DNA of 64,000 bases from Cyathus striatus (Eukaryota; Basidiomycota; Agaricomycetes; Agaricales; Nidulariaceae), in NCBI GenBank assembly GCA_025738555.1, contig JAOVFP010000022.1, positions 1,550,001-1,614,000 on the forward strand, written 5' to 3'. The first letter of the stretch is position 1. Each line of letters begins with the position of its first letter. Below the pieces are notes generated by a model, which searched no databases, had not been told where the DNA came from, and saw nothing but the letters and a program-made list of their open reading frames with translations. Positions 36,997 to 48,523 of this stretch are shown here, piece after piece. The translations under genes and the position numbers were made by a program.

Positions 36997-37984
36997 TTAC
37001 TCGCAGAAAAAGCTGAATTTATGCAGAGCCTTTATCTGATCCTGTACACCAGTAGCCCATTCTTTCAACTTGTTACAACTACACTTACCACAGGATATCC
37101 CATTAAAGTCCCAAATGTTTTGTAAGTTAACGGGCTTGAATTCACGAGAAACTTGCAGTGCGCTGCCTAATTGATAGAGATTACAATCGCTGTCTGAGCA
37201 TCTATCCGCATGCGTAACGAGCTCCCATCGCGTATTGCGATATATTAACATCCATTGTTCACGATATCGGGCCTGCAGATATTACGAAAATCAACAATTA
37301 CTGAATTTCTTCATAAAATAGTACCATACCCATGGCCCTTGCAACATTACAGGAAACAAAGTAATCGAAGATTCCAGGTCTTCAAGGGATGCCGAAACCA
37401 AGAATGCGGCCACTTCGTCTAATACGTCTAAATAAGAGTGCATTGCTGCATATTCGACTATTTTCTTTGTATCACCCTGCCCGCATTTCCTATTTATGAA
37501 AGTAAATGTCAGAACATACGTAAAAGTTTCAAATAATAGCAGTCGTGGACTCGTGCTAATGTACTCACGCCAGGTACGTCATATGCGCTCGGCACACTCC
37601 CATAGCTGAGTACACGAAATACTTCTCCGCGGCCAAAGCAAGTTCATGGACCGTATCAAATTCTACCCCTCCAAGACTTGGGAGTTGTTGAGGATAGACG
37701 AACTGGAACAGTAAGTCAAGTACTGTAGAGATCTCGGAAAGATCTATAACTTCGTCTTCAACTTTAAAATCTGTACTAGGAAATCCACCAGTGAAAAGGC
37801 TAAGATTCATCTTGTGGAGTGCAAACAGCACTCCATCGCTCGACCTGAAGGTAACATCGGCATCTGACTTGCTAACTAAGAATTACAATTCTTAATGATA
37901 GTATTGACGACGAATGATTTTGTTATGCTCACATCTTTCTGACCGAAGAAGTTCTGAAGATTCGTCGTTGAGGTTCAAAGACAT
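36997..37984 (-). CDS. BTB/POZ domain protein 2
   Basis: Close paralogue of BTB protein 1, 402 bases away. Start ATG at 37984 (MSLNLNDESSELLRSER), then the BTB exon: DADVTFRSSDGVLFALHKMN, LSLFTGGFPSTDFKVED, EVIDLSEISTVLDLLFQFVY and LALAAEKYFVYSAMGVCRAH. Following exons give KKIVEYAAMHSYLDVLDEVA, LFPVMLQGPW, a Cys-containing segment (CSDSDCNLYQ and CGKCSC) and the ending KEWATGVQDQIKALHKFSFF, with the stop at 36997. Introns are short GT...AG; the one after LQGPW removes about 60 bases. It is a general BTB adaptor by family; no partner can be named. The CGKCSC segment is missing from BTB protein 1, and could be a small metal site or only variable sequence. Confidence 0.85.
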
Positions 37985-38105
37985 AGATGGTGGTTGTATT
38001 CCAGGCGATTTAAATGATAGCGGTGTTACGCAAGGCTGATCGATAAGAGATGGTAATTCTGGAGCAATTCAGGTGTCTGTACCCTGTGTGTGCCTGTCCT
38101 GCAGC

Positions 38106-38115
38106 GCTTATATAC
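38106..38115 (-). promoter_or_regulatory. TATA-like element upstream of BTB protein 2
   Basis: Reads GTATATAAGC on the minus strand, about 120 bases upstream of the start at 37984. It is a good TATA-box match in a plausible position. Confidence 0.4.
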
Positions 38116-38479
38116 AAGGCCACGGTTTCCTCGTTGCATGGCTTCTTTGAAGTTTTAAAAACGTGGAATCTCATCGATTTCATCCTCCAACCACAGTCGA
38201 TTTCTGCCATCGAGAAGGGCAGCTTTTATCCACAAGCGAAGTTAGTAGTGAAGTAGATTATATTTGACATGAGTTTTGAAGCATGACACATTGTGGAAGT
38301 AACGAACAATATGGCTGCAGTACTCGAACATCTATTGTAGAACATTGGGAGATCAACTGTATACGCTACACTCCTCACATGAGTCGACGGGTTCCGGAAG
38401 GAATGAAGGATTGTAAAGGCAGCTGTTTGAAGGCACATATCACATATACACGTAACCGAGGGCACCTGGCATTCTGATT

Positions 38480-39120
38480 CAGACATGACATGCTAAAGTG
38501 ATAGAGGAACCACTACGGCAATGTGGATTGCACAATGCGACTTCTACTTCTACATGGAGTGTATCAGAGTGCGACCTCCTTGGTGGTGCAGTTACCAGAT
38601 AGCATGGGCTATGGTGTGTATGAAGCTGAACAAGCAGCTAAATCATTCCTACACGCTTGAATCTTCCAGAGAAGCTGTCGACCCCTAGTGCCAAAATCCG
38701 TTCTTCAATTGTTCTAACATCACACCATACCAAATCTTGCAATAGCCACTAATATGCCCAATGTTAATGAGTTATGTACCGCTATGTATCGCAGCCCACA
38801 CACCTGTATGCCTTCTCCCCCTCCTTCTCCTCCCCATGATACGTCACTCAATCCTCCTACATATGCATATCCAGCCAGTGTTCAATGAGAACCATATCAT
38901 CCTATCGTGGAGCTCCCTGCCTTAGTCCACAATTCGACCACACTTCCCATGTTTAGAGACGCGATACGCATGTCGCTGGTAGATAACACCAGTAGCTGGA
39001 AATAGAATAGAGTTATTGCGAGGTCACCCAAAAGAATAGTGAATATAACGAACGTCGATAAGACCACAGTTCTCAGCGTAAGATGCCTGGGGCAACGGTA
39101 AACGAGCCCGTTAAAGAAGT
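38480..39120. repeat. dispersed repeat R2, copy 1
   Basis: Collinear with 51420-52085. Shared blocks include a GCAATGTGGATTGCACAATG / GCAACGTGGACCGTACAATA pair, CCTACATATGCATATCCAG / CCTACATGTGCGTATCCAG, and a terminal part with AGTAGCTGGAAAT, AAAAGAATAG, GAACGTCGA and TCAGCGTAAG. Non-coding in both copies. Confidence 0.65.
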
Positions 39121-39194
39121 TGAGCACAGACTCAGCCAAGCTGGCCCGAAGCACGCATAGCTCGGAACGACAGAACTCCAACTCCTAAAGAGTG

Positions 39195-40090
39195 TGTAAG
39201 GCCCCCAGCCCCAGCCAGCGGCTCTACAATCACACATCCGATAACGACGAGCCTGGCCTGAACGTTGAAAGCTTGAGCAACAATGTCGCCAAGGATGATG
39301 ATTAAGACGCTGCTTACTTGAGATGGTACGCGTGCTCGAAGTGCCTATCCTCCCAACCTCTGCTGGATTCGCTTAAACGACAGCTGCACATATAAACAGG
39401 TAAGAGTGATTCTCAAGTCCACAAGTCCAAGGGATACAGAAGGGAATTGAGAGCAATCACACTCCACCGTGAAGCAGAGTAGCTCCAGCCCTGAAAGTTT
39501 GACTAGGGATGTCGCTGGGGTCGATGATGAATCATGAGAGAGTGTATGCTTGATCTTTGAAGGGACCAAAAGGCATCGTAGGTGGATGCTGTGATACAAG
39601 TAGCGAATATAAAACTGGTAGCTCCCTTGAGGATATGAGTGAAAACTCACCTAGTCCTTTCTATAGAAACATTACTTCTGTGCGAAACAATGCGCCTGCA
39701 TTGAAGACACCGCGAGCTCAGAAGCCATCCATCGTCGACGGCTAACAGTGTCGTAATCTCCTAAGTCCCTGCCTCCCGGGTCCTGAAACATGGATTCTCC
39801 ATGGTGGATGTGTAACTGGGAGACGTGTTGCAAGCAGCTCGTACATGCCTAGTGTTGTCATGTAGCGCTGGTGGGATTAAGCCCGAAGAAGAGGGCAATG
39901 TGATCTATCAGGGCCAGGCGTAGGATGTACGAGTGACTAGCTCGGGCAGTGGAAGTCATTGACCACAAGGAATTTTCCGAGAGACTCATTGAATCATGAT
40001 AATGAGCGCGTGCGCTCTGGCTGAGTGGATGTTGACCTTGACATCGATGATCGAAGACGGGATGAGCGTGAGAAATATCGGAGATTGTCC
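39195..40090. repeat. dispersed repeat R1, copy 3
   Basis: Collinear with copies 1 and 2: AGCGGCTCTACAATCACA at its start, GAGCAACAATGTCGCC, GATCTTTGAAGGGACCAAAA, GTGACTAGCTCGG and GACGGGATGAGCGTGAGAAA near its end. It lies about 1 kb 3' of the copy D stop codon. It is shorter than the other two through internal deletions. Confidence 0.7.
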
Positions 40091-40607
40091 ATGGGGCCTG
40101 GGCCGTGGCTAGCGACCGGGACCGTTCCGACCAGAACAAGGACGTCCTGAAACGCTACTCTACTTACTATGTATGTAAGTATATACTTATTTACTTCAAC
40201 TTCGACATTCGAGTTTCAGGCCTCAGGCCTCAGGTAAGCACCGAGGTCATAAATATCCCCAATAGCACCTGAAGGATACCATACAACAACCTAACTTTGA
40301 CCTAACTTGTATCTTGCTTGCGTCTTTCAGGGAGTCATTCGTGCATTCATATGGAAAAAACGTCGTAATCGTGTCCTTTGTTCCCTGTTAGCGGTCCACA
40401 CTTCTCGCTAACGCGCTACCACAGTTGTACCACAGCTACATAGAGCATTGTGCAATCATTAACGACAAACATTAATCAGACGAATACCGGACCTTCACCA
40501 ACGTATAAGAACATACTCTACCCCACCATGCTACCTATATATTGCCAGTGAAGATACCTAGGCTGGCAGTGTAGCACATGCCGAGGCTGTTATTATTATT
40601 CGTGCGT

Positions 40608-40920
40608 CCTCTCTCAGGAAACCTAGGACCCTATCTTGAACCTGGTGATTTGCCTCCTTAACAGATGCACTCGATATCTCCAGTTCCAGTGGCTCTGCGT
40701 CATTCCGCATATAAGTGATAGTAGTCAGCAGGGAGCTTCATACGTGCGTATTCGTGTCTTCATTGATATTGTCTGATACTCACCCCCGTAGCTCAACCTC
40801 ACACCTTCAATCCCCCTACGAACTTCAAGCATATATCATCTCCCCAATCTTTACTAGTGATATTGCCACTGAATATCTACGGCCTGCCATCCCACGGACG
40901 GCCTTGTTGTGTGGCCTCTA
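40608..40920 (+). repeat. dispersed repeat R3, direct copy
   Basis: Aligns with the reverse complement of 34890-35205 over about 310 bases (AGGAAACCTAGG ... GAACCTGGTGATTTGCCTCC ... AGCTCAACCTCACACCTTCA ... CATCTCCCCAA ... GTGATATTGCC). The two copies are inverted and about 5.4 kb apart, enclosing the BTB pair. Confidence 0.65.
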
Positions 40921-41097
40921 GCTGGAAGTGTTCTTCGTTAAGAATTCACGCAATGTACCTATTACTAGTCTTGCCAATCTCCTACATCAATGTATTGATA
41001 ATCGACTCGTACAGAAGCATACTACTTATCGACATTCTTATACATGTTGCAGTAAGAAAAACTTGGGTAGTGGATGATCGTCAATGAATCAATGAAT
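40921..41097. other. 3' flank of copy D
   Basis: Short AT-rich spacer between R3 and the stop of copy D. The last bases weakly resemble the 3' flank of the broken tail at 24148, in line with a shared duplication. Confidence 0.35.
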
Positions 41098-44000
41098 TCA
41101 ACGCTTTCCTATATGCCCTTCAATTGACTCGAATATTGGATTGAATACGGGGTTCAGCATCGGGAACTTCTTCTGCCTTGGCTCTTTCAAGGGAACGGGA
41201 TCGCTCCCTACCGCCTGAGGCTCTAGTGTATGACCAGGAAGCCACTTTTCACTCATTTCGCACCAGGTATCAACTTCGGTTGGTGTGGCATGGCGTCCAA
41301 AGAGAGCGGACGTGAACCACTTCACAAGCTGGTCTGAAATTTCGCGGTCTTCCATGTTATAATAGCACCATAAAGTGCTAATGACTTGGAAGCGCAGGTG
41401 AGCAAATCGTGGGTGCCTCACCAATGAGCATGTGAGTAATATTGCCACACAGTCCATTGGCTCGCTTTTGAGACGTTCTAAGGTAGAAAATATGTAAGAA
41501 ATTTGAAATTTTATGACTGACAACGTACGATCGAGAATAAGTCTTGCAAGTAGCGTAATGTGTCCCTTGAATGACTGAATTTCTTTTGACGTGCATAAGG
41601 AAATTATGTGAGATAAAACCGACTTTCGTACTAAAACAAGCTTCAGTTACATATAACTGCGAGTAGAGATTGGTACATATGCCTTACTGCTGGTGTCTTG
41701 TGCCAACGTAGATATAATACGAACAGCTGAGGCTTTGAACCGATCATTTTCTAGGAGTAGAGTGATCTGGGGGCGATTTCGCTTTATCTCGTCAAGACAT
41801 TTTGCTGTTATAATTCCGGTCAAATCATGATCCAGAGTAAAATTACAAGTACTCACGATCATCGGAAACATGATAAATTAGGTCCAATGCCTGAGCGCGT
41901 ACATCATCACTGACCCTTTTCTCATCCAACGCTACTGATATGACTTCCGAGATCGTATCATAGATAAGTTGAGGGAATGATTTATCTTTGTTAATTTTAT
42001 CAAAACATGTCGTCTTAAATAATTATGTGAAGACATACTATATTTTCTGTAAAGGTGTGTCAATAACTCGATAGCTGTATCCCTTGCGAGCCAAGAACCA
42101 CTCTTCAAGACAGACGCCAAGCTTCTTCCAGCTGAAGATGCAGATACACTATCATCCACCTCCACTGAAAGCAACGTCAGTAAAAAATTTTAGTGCAACA
42201 GGTTCAGAATTTGATTACAGGTTTGAAAAAAAGTTGTCACAAATTCTTTGCCTTTTGATGTAATTGCTAGCAAAGAAGGGGGTATTACAGGAAGAACAGA
42301 ATGCGAAATTTGTTCTACGTTGTTGGCTTAGTTATTGGAGCTGAAATAAAAACCTGATATATGTATAATGTGACTAACCTATGGCAATATAGTCAAAAGT
42401 CTCCTCTGCCTCAGATTGTTGAGCACCTTCTTCAGTCATAGCAATCTTCAGGATATGTGGAGCTACTACATTTATCACATCTTCTTTAAACTTAGCTGAG
42501 AAACAACAAATAGTAAATACAGTGTTATATGTATGAATGTAATAAAAGATGCACCATTTTTTGATTTTGATAATAATTGAACTGCAGATATGGCTTGTAT
42601 ACGAACTTTCCGCTCTGGGTCTTTTAGCTTTAATTCAATACTCTGTGATAGCTGTGAAGCTGTGGAGGGTCCTGATTTATCTGTCAAAAATATTATTGAG
42701 TACTTCACTAGGGAGCAGACGATATCAAGTATGTACCTTGGGTTGGAAGGTTACATAATGTAGACATGGCATTCTCCCGCACATCCACATCATAGTGGGA
42801 AATTGAAACTTCTATCAATTTTGAAATAACATCTACTTCCGCTTGACAGTGGCACCATACTGTATCAGCATAGCCATTAAAGATAGTGTGATGAGATACA
42901 TACTGCTTGGAATAAGAGATTCCATTAATTTAACCCAAGCCATGCAAACACGCCAGTATCGGTTGTATAAACCAGAGTCCAACTGCTTATGTGAGAGAAC
43001 CTTCATGAAATTTTCACGAATTTTGTCTAGTAAATAATTAGCAGCAAAACCCAATGCTTATTATATAGCTTACCATCCTTTTTCATTAGAGAACTAAGAG
43101 CTTCTACTGCACTTATACACACATCTTCATCTGTGTCCTCATTTGCCATTTTAACAATAGTAGATAATGAATTCTGGTATTCTAATATATTATTGTTAGC
43201 CAAAACTGCACATTTTGAGGTTTCACACCTACTCTTCTCAGTTGCTGCACTTAATAGCTCTACCCATTTCATTCGTACATTCCAGTCTGAATCCATTGGA
43301 GTTGCAACCTTTGAAAGCATTGACTTGATAGTTTCATGAGTCCTCTCTAATATAGTGATGATCATTGTTTCAGATAAATAATTGGATGTTATAATAAAAT
43401 TTATAAATGTTACTTACCATCATTCCTGACTAATATAGTCAGAGATTGCACTGCCTCACAGCGAACGTCCTCATCAGGGTCATCTCTGGCCATATTAGCA
43501 ATCATCACAATGAAATTTTGAACCTCTGTCAAATATATTCAGTTAGAAGAAAAACACATGAATAATTATATCATACTGTGCTTTAAGGCCAGTTTAGTAA
43601 ACAATTTAAGCCATTCCATATTGACAAGCCAGTAAGCATCCTGTGGTATAGCAGCCTCTGAAAACAATAATTTCACATCCTCTTGAAGTTTATCTATGAT
43701 ATTGTAAGCTATTTGTTTCTGTGGAATATTAAAATTTAGTACACACCATTTTCATTCTGATCTACAAGGAGAACAAATGATTTGATAGCTTGTGTACAAA
43801 CCATTATATTATAGTTATCATCATTTGTGAATTCATGAAGTTGCTGGAAAGCAAATTCCATGTCACCTAGAATTATGTATAAAAATATGGAATAATGTAG
43901 AGTTAATAGTATCACATGTCTTTACCTTTACCTTCCAAAATGAGTTTCTCTAGAATTTCAATCAAAGCACAATATACTTCATCATCTTTCCCTGACCATA

Positions 44001-47000
44001 ATTGCTTGTTGTTCTGGACCATGTCTTGAACAGTCACTCTGTATTCCTCTGTAGGAGTTGGATAAGGCACTTGATAATCTCCACATTGAAGAATACTCCA
44101 CCTTTTTGAGCCAAATGGGCCAAAGACCTTAGTACTGCAGAACAGATATCATCATCTTTGGTTTCAGTTGCAATCTTTACAAGGAGTTGTATGCCATTAG
44201 GAAGATCTTTAGAATGAATAAAGTTTTCAATAATAAGATATAAAACTTTAAATATAATGATGTACCTGCACACTCAACCAATAGTGCCAAGGACTGCACC
44301 CAGTACTTCACTAGAGTATTTTCATCTGAATCTTCTGACTTGTTCTTAGGGTCTACAATCAGGGCTAACTGATCTTGGTAGAACTTGTGTACCATGATAA
44401 GATCTAAAGTTACATTTAATAAACTGGCTGGAGAGATTATATTTAAGAAGTCCATACTTTCACTTTTCAAAGTGTTGGGAACAAAATCAGATATTAATTC
44501 CTTTACTTCTTGAGCAATAGCTATAAAAATAATATGATAAGTACTAAGTTAAAATATACATATGTAACACATACAAAGTTGCTTCAATATAGCCAAGAAC
44601 TCAATCCAATGAAAGGTTTTCTCAGCCTCTGTTTCATTACTAAACATGGCACTGGATAGCTTAAGGCCTTGATAATGGTTTAACTGCATAACCATTTCTT
44701 GTTCATTTTTTCCAACTATAAAGAGCTATTATGGAGAAAGGTAGTACCAGTAATTCAAAGGACATACTTCTGAGAAGTTTTAAAGCTTTCTGAGCTGTAG
44801 CTCTAATCTGATCACTTGTGCTGTAAACTGCTCTATTCATCAACATGTGTACCCCTTCTGGAAAATTGTCTTAAAAGTCCAGTCAAATATAATTAAAATA
44901 GTGAAGAATATGAGATAAAATGCCCACTTTTTTCAACCAATGTACTTAGTATTTCAATCCACAAGGTATGTGCTTCTACAGATGAATCATCTTCAAAAAT
45001 CTTCTTAAGATGTGGTAGAATGTGTGTTATAACAGATCTCTGTATGGCATCTATTACCAGATACTGCAGTAAATAATACTATTAAAATATATAACTCAGA
45101 GTTTGCTCACCATCATGACTTAGAATAATGTAGCTTTTAATGGATTTAAGTGCATCAGTTTGAACTTCTAAGTCATCTTCTTCAATGCCTATATGAATGA
45201 GCTCAGGTATCATCTGCAATGCCTGACAGAACTGAATGGTTGCATGTCGACATTGCCTATTTCCACTTCTTAATTCTGATAGCAATCGTTCCTTTAAGGC
45301 TTCATAAATAGTGTGGTCCCATTTTTCTACTCCAACATGTAATCGAACAATAGCCATTAACCAATGAAAATAAAATCTAACCTCCAGGTGATATTGCATA
45401 TTTCAACCTCATAATATAGTCATGGTAATCTTGATTGTAGGTGCTGTTATCATTTTGAATAGTAATCTCCAAGTAGTCACTTAGCCATCTCTCTGCAAAA
45501 AGAGATGATCTTGATCTTGAAGAGTATCTATACTGTGGAATGTCAAATATAAGGTCAAAAATCAAAACATTGACCCATAATTTAATGTCTTTCAGAACAA
45601 ATTCCACTATTTTGCATTATATCAATATAGATTAAGGTCACACTAGTAATTATATTGAACTCACATTTCATCAAAAGTGCTAGTGATGTATTGAGAACTT
45701 TATAAGTTTCTTCCCAATCAGATGAATTATTTTGAAGATTTGATGCAATGCATTGTTTCAATGATTCTTTAATTTCACTTCTATATCCTTCTAATATCAG
45801 AGTGGATGAATTCATTGAAATATAACTTTATGAAAGACATTCTTACCAAACTGCAGCAGATGTTCTAAAATTTTCTCTCCAGCACTATGAACTTTACTAT
45901 TTTCTTCATTTAAAGCCATTTTGGTGAATTGAACTATCAAGTTGCCAGTAATGAGTTCAAATAATCCTGGGTTTTCATTTTCCACTGATGCCTCTGAGGA
46001 CATTGTTGACCAATCAGAGCCTTTATCAGATGAGAATTGTCTCTTCATTATCATTAATGAATCCAGAATATGCAGTTGTATGACATTTGTCATTTGAAGT
46101 CCATTTTTCAATACTGTTTCTGCCTGTATCTTTATTTCATCATTCATATCTGTTCCTTACATGACATTAGCTAAATCTTTGTAGTCAGTAGCAAGAAATT
46201 TTACCATTCCCACTTTGTAGTTCAAGTAGAACATCCATGGCAGAAGTTCTGACATGACTGTCTTCATCAATTAACATTAGCTCAGCCAGTTTTGGAATTA
46301 GATGCTTGAGTGCAGTTGGAAGCAAAATAGCTATGTAGGAATAAAGAAGATTGTGAGAGATTATTTGGAATAGTATGTTATAAGAGAAGGCAAACATTTT
46401 CTTTTAAAATCTTTGATAACTCTGATTGCATGAACACGGATGGCTTCATCATTGTGTGAAAGAAGTGAAGTAATTTCATCAAGAGCAGTCATTGCTTCAG
46501 GAAAATCTCTTTCTTCTGGAAAATCTGGTAATATGTTTGGTTTAATCAGTAGAGTATATATATTCAGCAAAAATATTCATTCACCTTGATACAACTTGAG
46601 GTTGGGTGTATTTGGCAATCCATGAAATATCATTAAGTCCCAGTTCATGGCTAATTAGTAAGTTTTAGTCAACATGACACCTTTGAATGAATGAATATGA
46701 TACTTACTTGTCTTTTCAAACAATTTTTCAATATATCTAGATGCCAGTAATTCTGCCTTCACTTGGTTAACTTCTCCACCCCACTCAGTTGTCAGACCAA
46801 AAACTGCAACTATGATTATTACATATGAGTGCACTGTATTATACTACTTCAATACTAGTAAAGTTGCACATACCTTTTGCCAGTGACAGTGACAATACAG
46901 ATAAGCTGACAGTTTGTGTATTTATCTCACCATCAATGAGTCCTCTGCAAGCAGCAATAAGGAAATTGAGTCGATGTTGAGGTTGTACACTGTGAACCAT

Positions 47001-48431
47001 GCTTTCCCATGGACGATCCCCAACTTCAACAGATATTAAATCTGTTGGCAGAAAACCAGGCTGTTGAGGAAACTTAACCAAAATTTTATGTTTGGCAAGG
47101 ATAGTAAGATGAGTACGAAGCATAAATGCAAGAGGCCGAACTAGTTCAGGAAAAATATTCCAACGGTGAAGAGGTCCAGCAGGCTTGAGAATATTTGACA
47201 GTGCCTGACACAAAGGCAAATGATGGTCATGTTCTTGCAGTGATTCATAGTAATGAGCAAGCTGTAGTAATGACTCAAAGTGGTAGCAGACTTCTTCATA
47301 TTTATCAATTTTGTTATGGAACCCAGATATCATTGACTCCTGCAGTCGCCTTACAGTAATCTGTGGAGTGATTGATTTTCCAAAATGAGTTCTCCATTGT
47401 GGTTCTAGACTTGGCCATTGTCTGGACAGCTCAGAAATTGCTTCATCTACATGGGCAACCTTAGGTGACTTGATCAGTTTATCTAACCAAATGTCTGCTA
47501 GTTCTTCTTCAATCCCCTTCTCAGACCATACATCTAAGTTTTCTTGATTTTTTTCATGTGAAAGGAACATTTTCTTTAGGAAGATGAATAAGTCAGAAAG
47601 AGGTGTCCCAAATGGGGATGAACTGAAGAACACAGGAAATAAGGTGATAATGAGATAGATAGCAAATCCAAATCCAGCCAGAATAATTGCCAATTTTCCA
47701 ATTCGTGGATTGTCATCAAAGGACTGAATTGATAAGCCAGCTGTAAACAAAAAAGCTGCAATTTGAATAAGGAGGGGAATGAATTTGATGACTTGTTCCA
47801 GTTGCCAGCGTTTTGCTGTCTTATCCAAAATCTGGCGATTGTAGGCATCCATCGCCTCTCTCCTGGTAGTGACTGGAATAAACTTCACAATCCATGCTTT
47901 AGCTAGCACCCCCATAACAGCACTGAATAATGTTACAAGGAGGCTAGTAATCCACAATCCTTTTATCCATAGAGTGGCAGCAGAGGAAGATTGGGGTGCC
48001 ATACCACCTTGCTGAGAATCGTTATCATTGTTAATATCAGTGACAAAGGAGGATACAACGCCAGCAAAAAGACCGGCCTAGAGTTAGTCATTACTCAGAT
48101 TTCTATGTTATGAGAAATTACAATTAGTCACTTACAAATATGAGCAGGGAATCAAGCCCTGTCTTCCATACTTCAGTGTTTTGCTTTGCTTCCTCTTCTG
48201 CATCTTCTAAGTAGAGTCCCCATATCTTTGCATTCATCTTAAATTGCTCTTCAAGGCTTTTCTTCTGACTTTCGTCTTTCTTCTCACCACCATCTACGGC
48301 CTGTTGGTTTACGGTCTCTCCCTTGCCTACTCCTGCAGCTTCAGCATCATAGTTTTGGTTTTTACGAAACTACAAATCCTTGAGATATTGAGGGAACTGG
48401 GACGAATTCCACTCACACTGTTATCAGCCAT
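41098..48431 (-). CDS. DUF6535 / HEAT-repeat membrane protein, copy D
   Basis: Function unknown; the best-resolved family member. Start ATG at 48431 gives MADNS, then a 47-base intron (48416-48370), exon 2 (48369-48136, FRKNQNYDAEAAG...TGLDSLLIF) and a 1,203-base exon 3 (48077-46875). Exon 3 holds DUF6535 with hydrophobic segments LWITSLLVTLFSAVMGVLAK, FIPLLIQIAAFLFTAGL and LAIILAGFGFAIYLIITLF, then LADIWLDKLIKSPKV, GPLHRWNIFPELVRPLAF and QHRLNFLIAACRGLIDG. The remaining ~5.8 kb is short exons with HEAT-like pairs (LAELMLIDEDSHVRTSAMDV). The last exon has ALFGRHATPTEVDTWCEM and a longer tail than C, ending GHIGKR-stop at 41098. The frames checked are open, yet most of the gene is markedly CpG-poor: about 6 CpG in 600 bases of exon 3 by eye, against about 27 in the equivalent part of B. 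Confidence 0.82.
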
Positions 48432-48515
48432 GTAAGCCCTTGTTCTCAGTGATGGTCAGTTAATGGGAGTTGTTACCGCAAGTGTCGATTCATTTGGCTC
48501 GGTCTTCGACGCTGC

Positions 48516-48523
48516 CTATATAG
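48516..48523 (-). promoter_or_regulatory. TATA-like element upstream of copy D
   Basis: Reads CTATATAG on the minus strand (palindromic core), about 85 bases before the start at 48431. It matches the element upstream of B and C. Confidence 0.4.
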
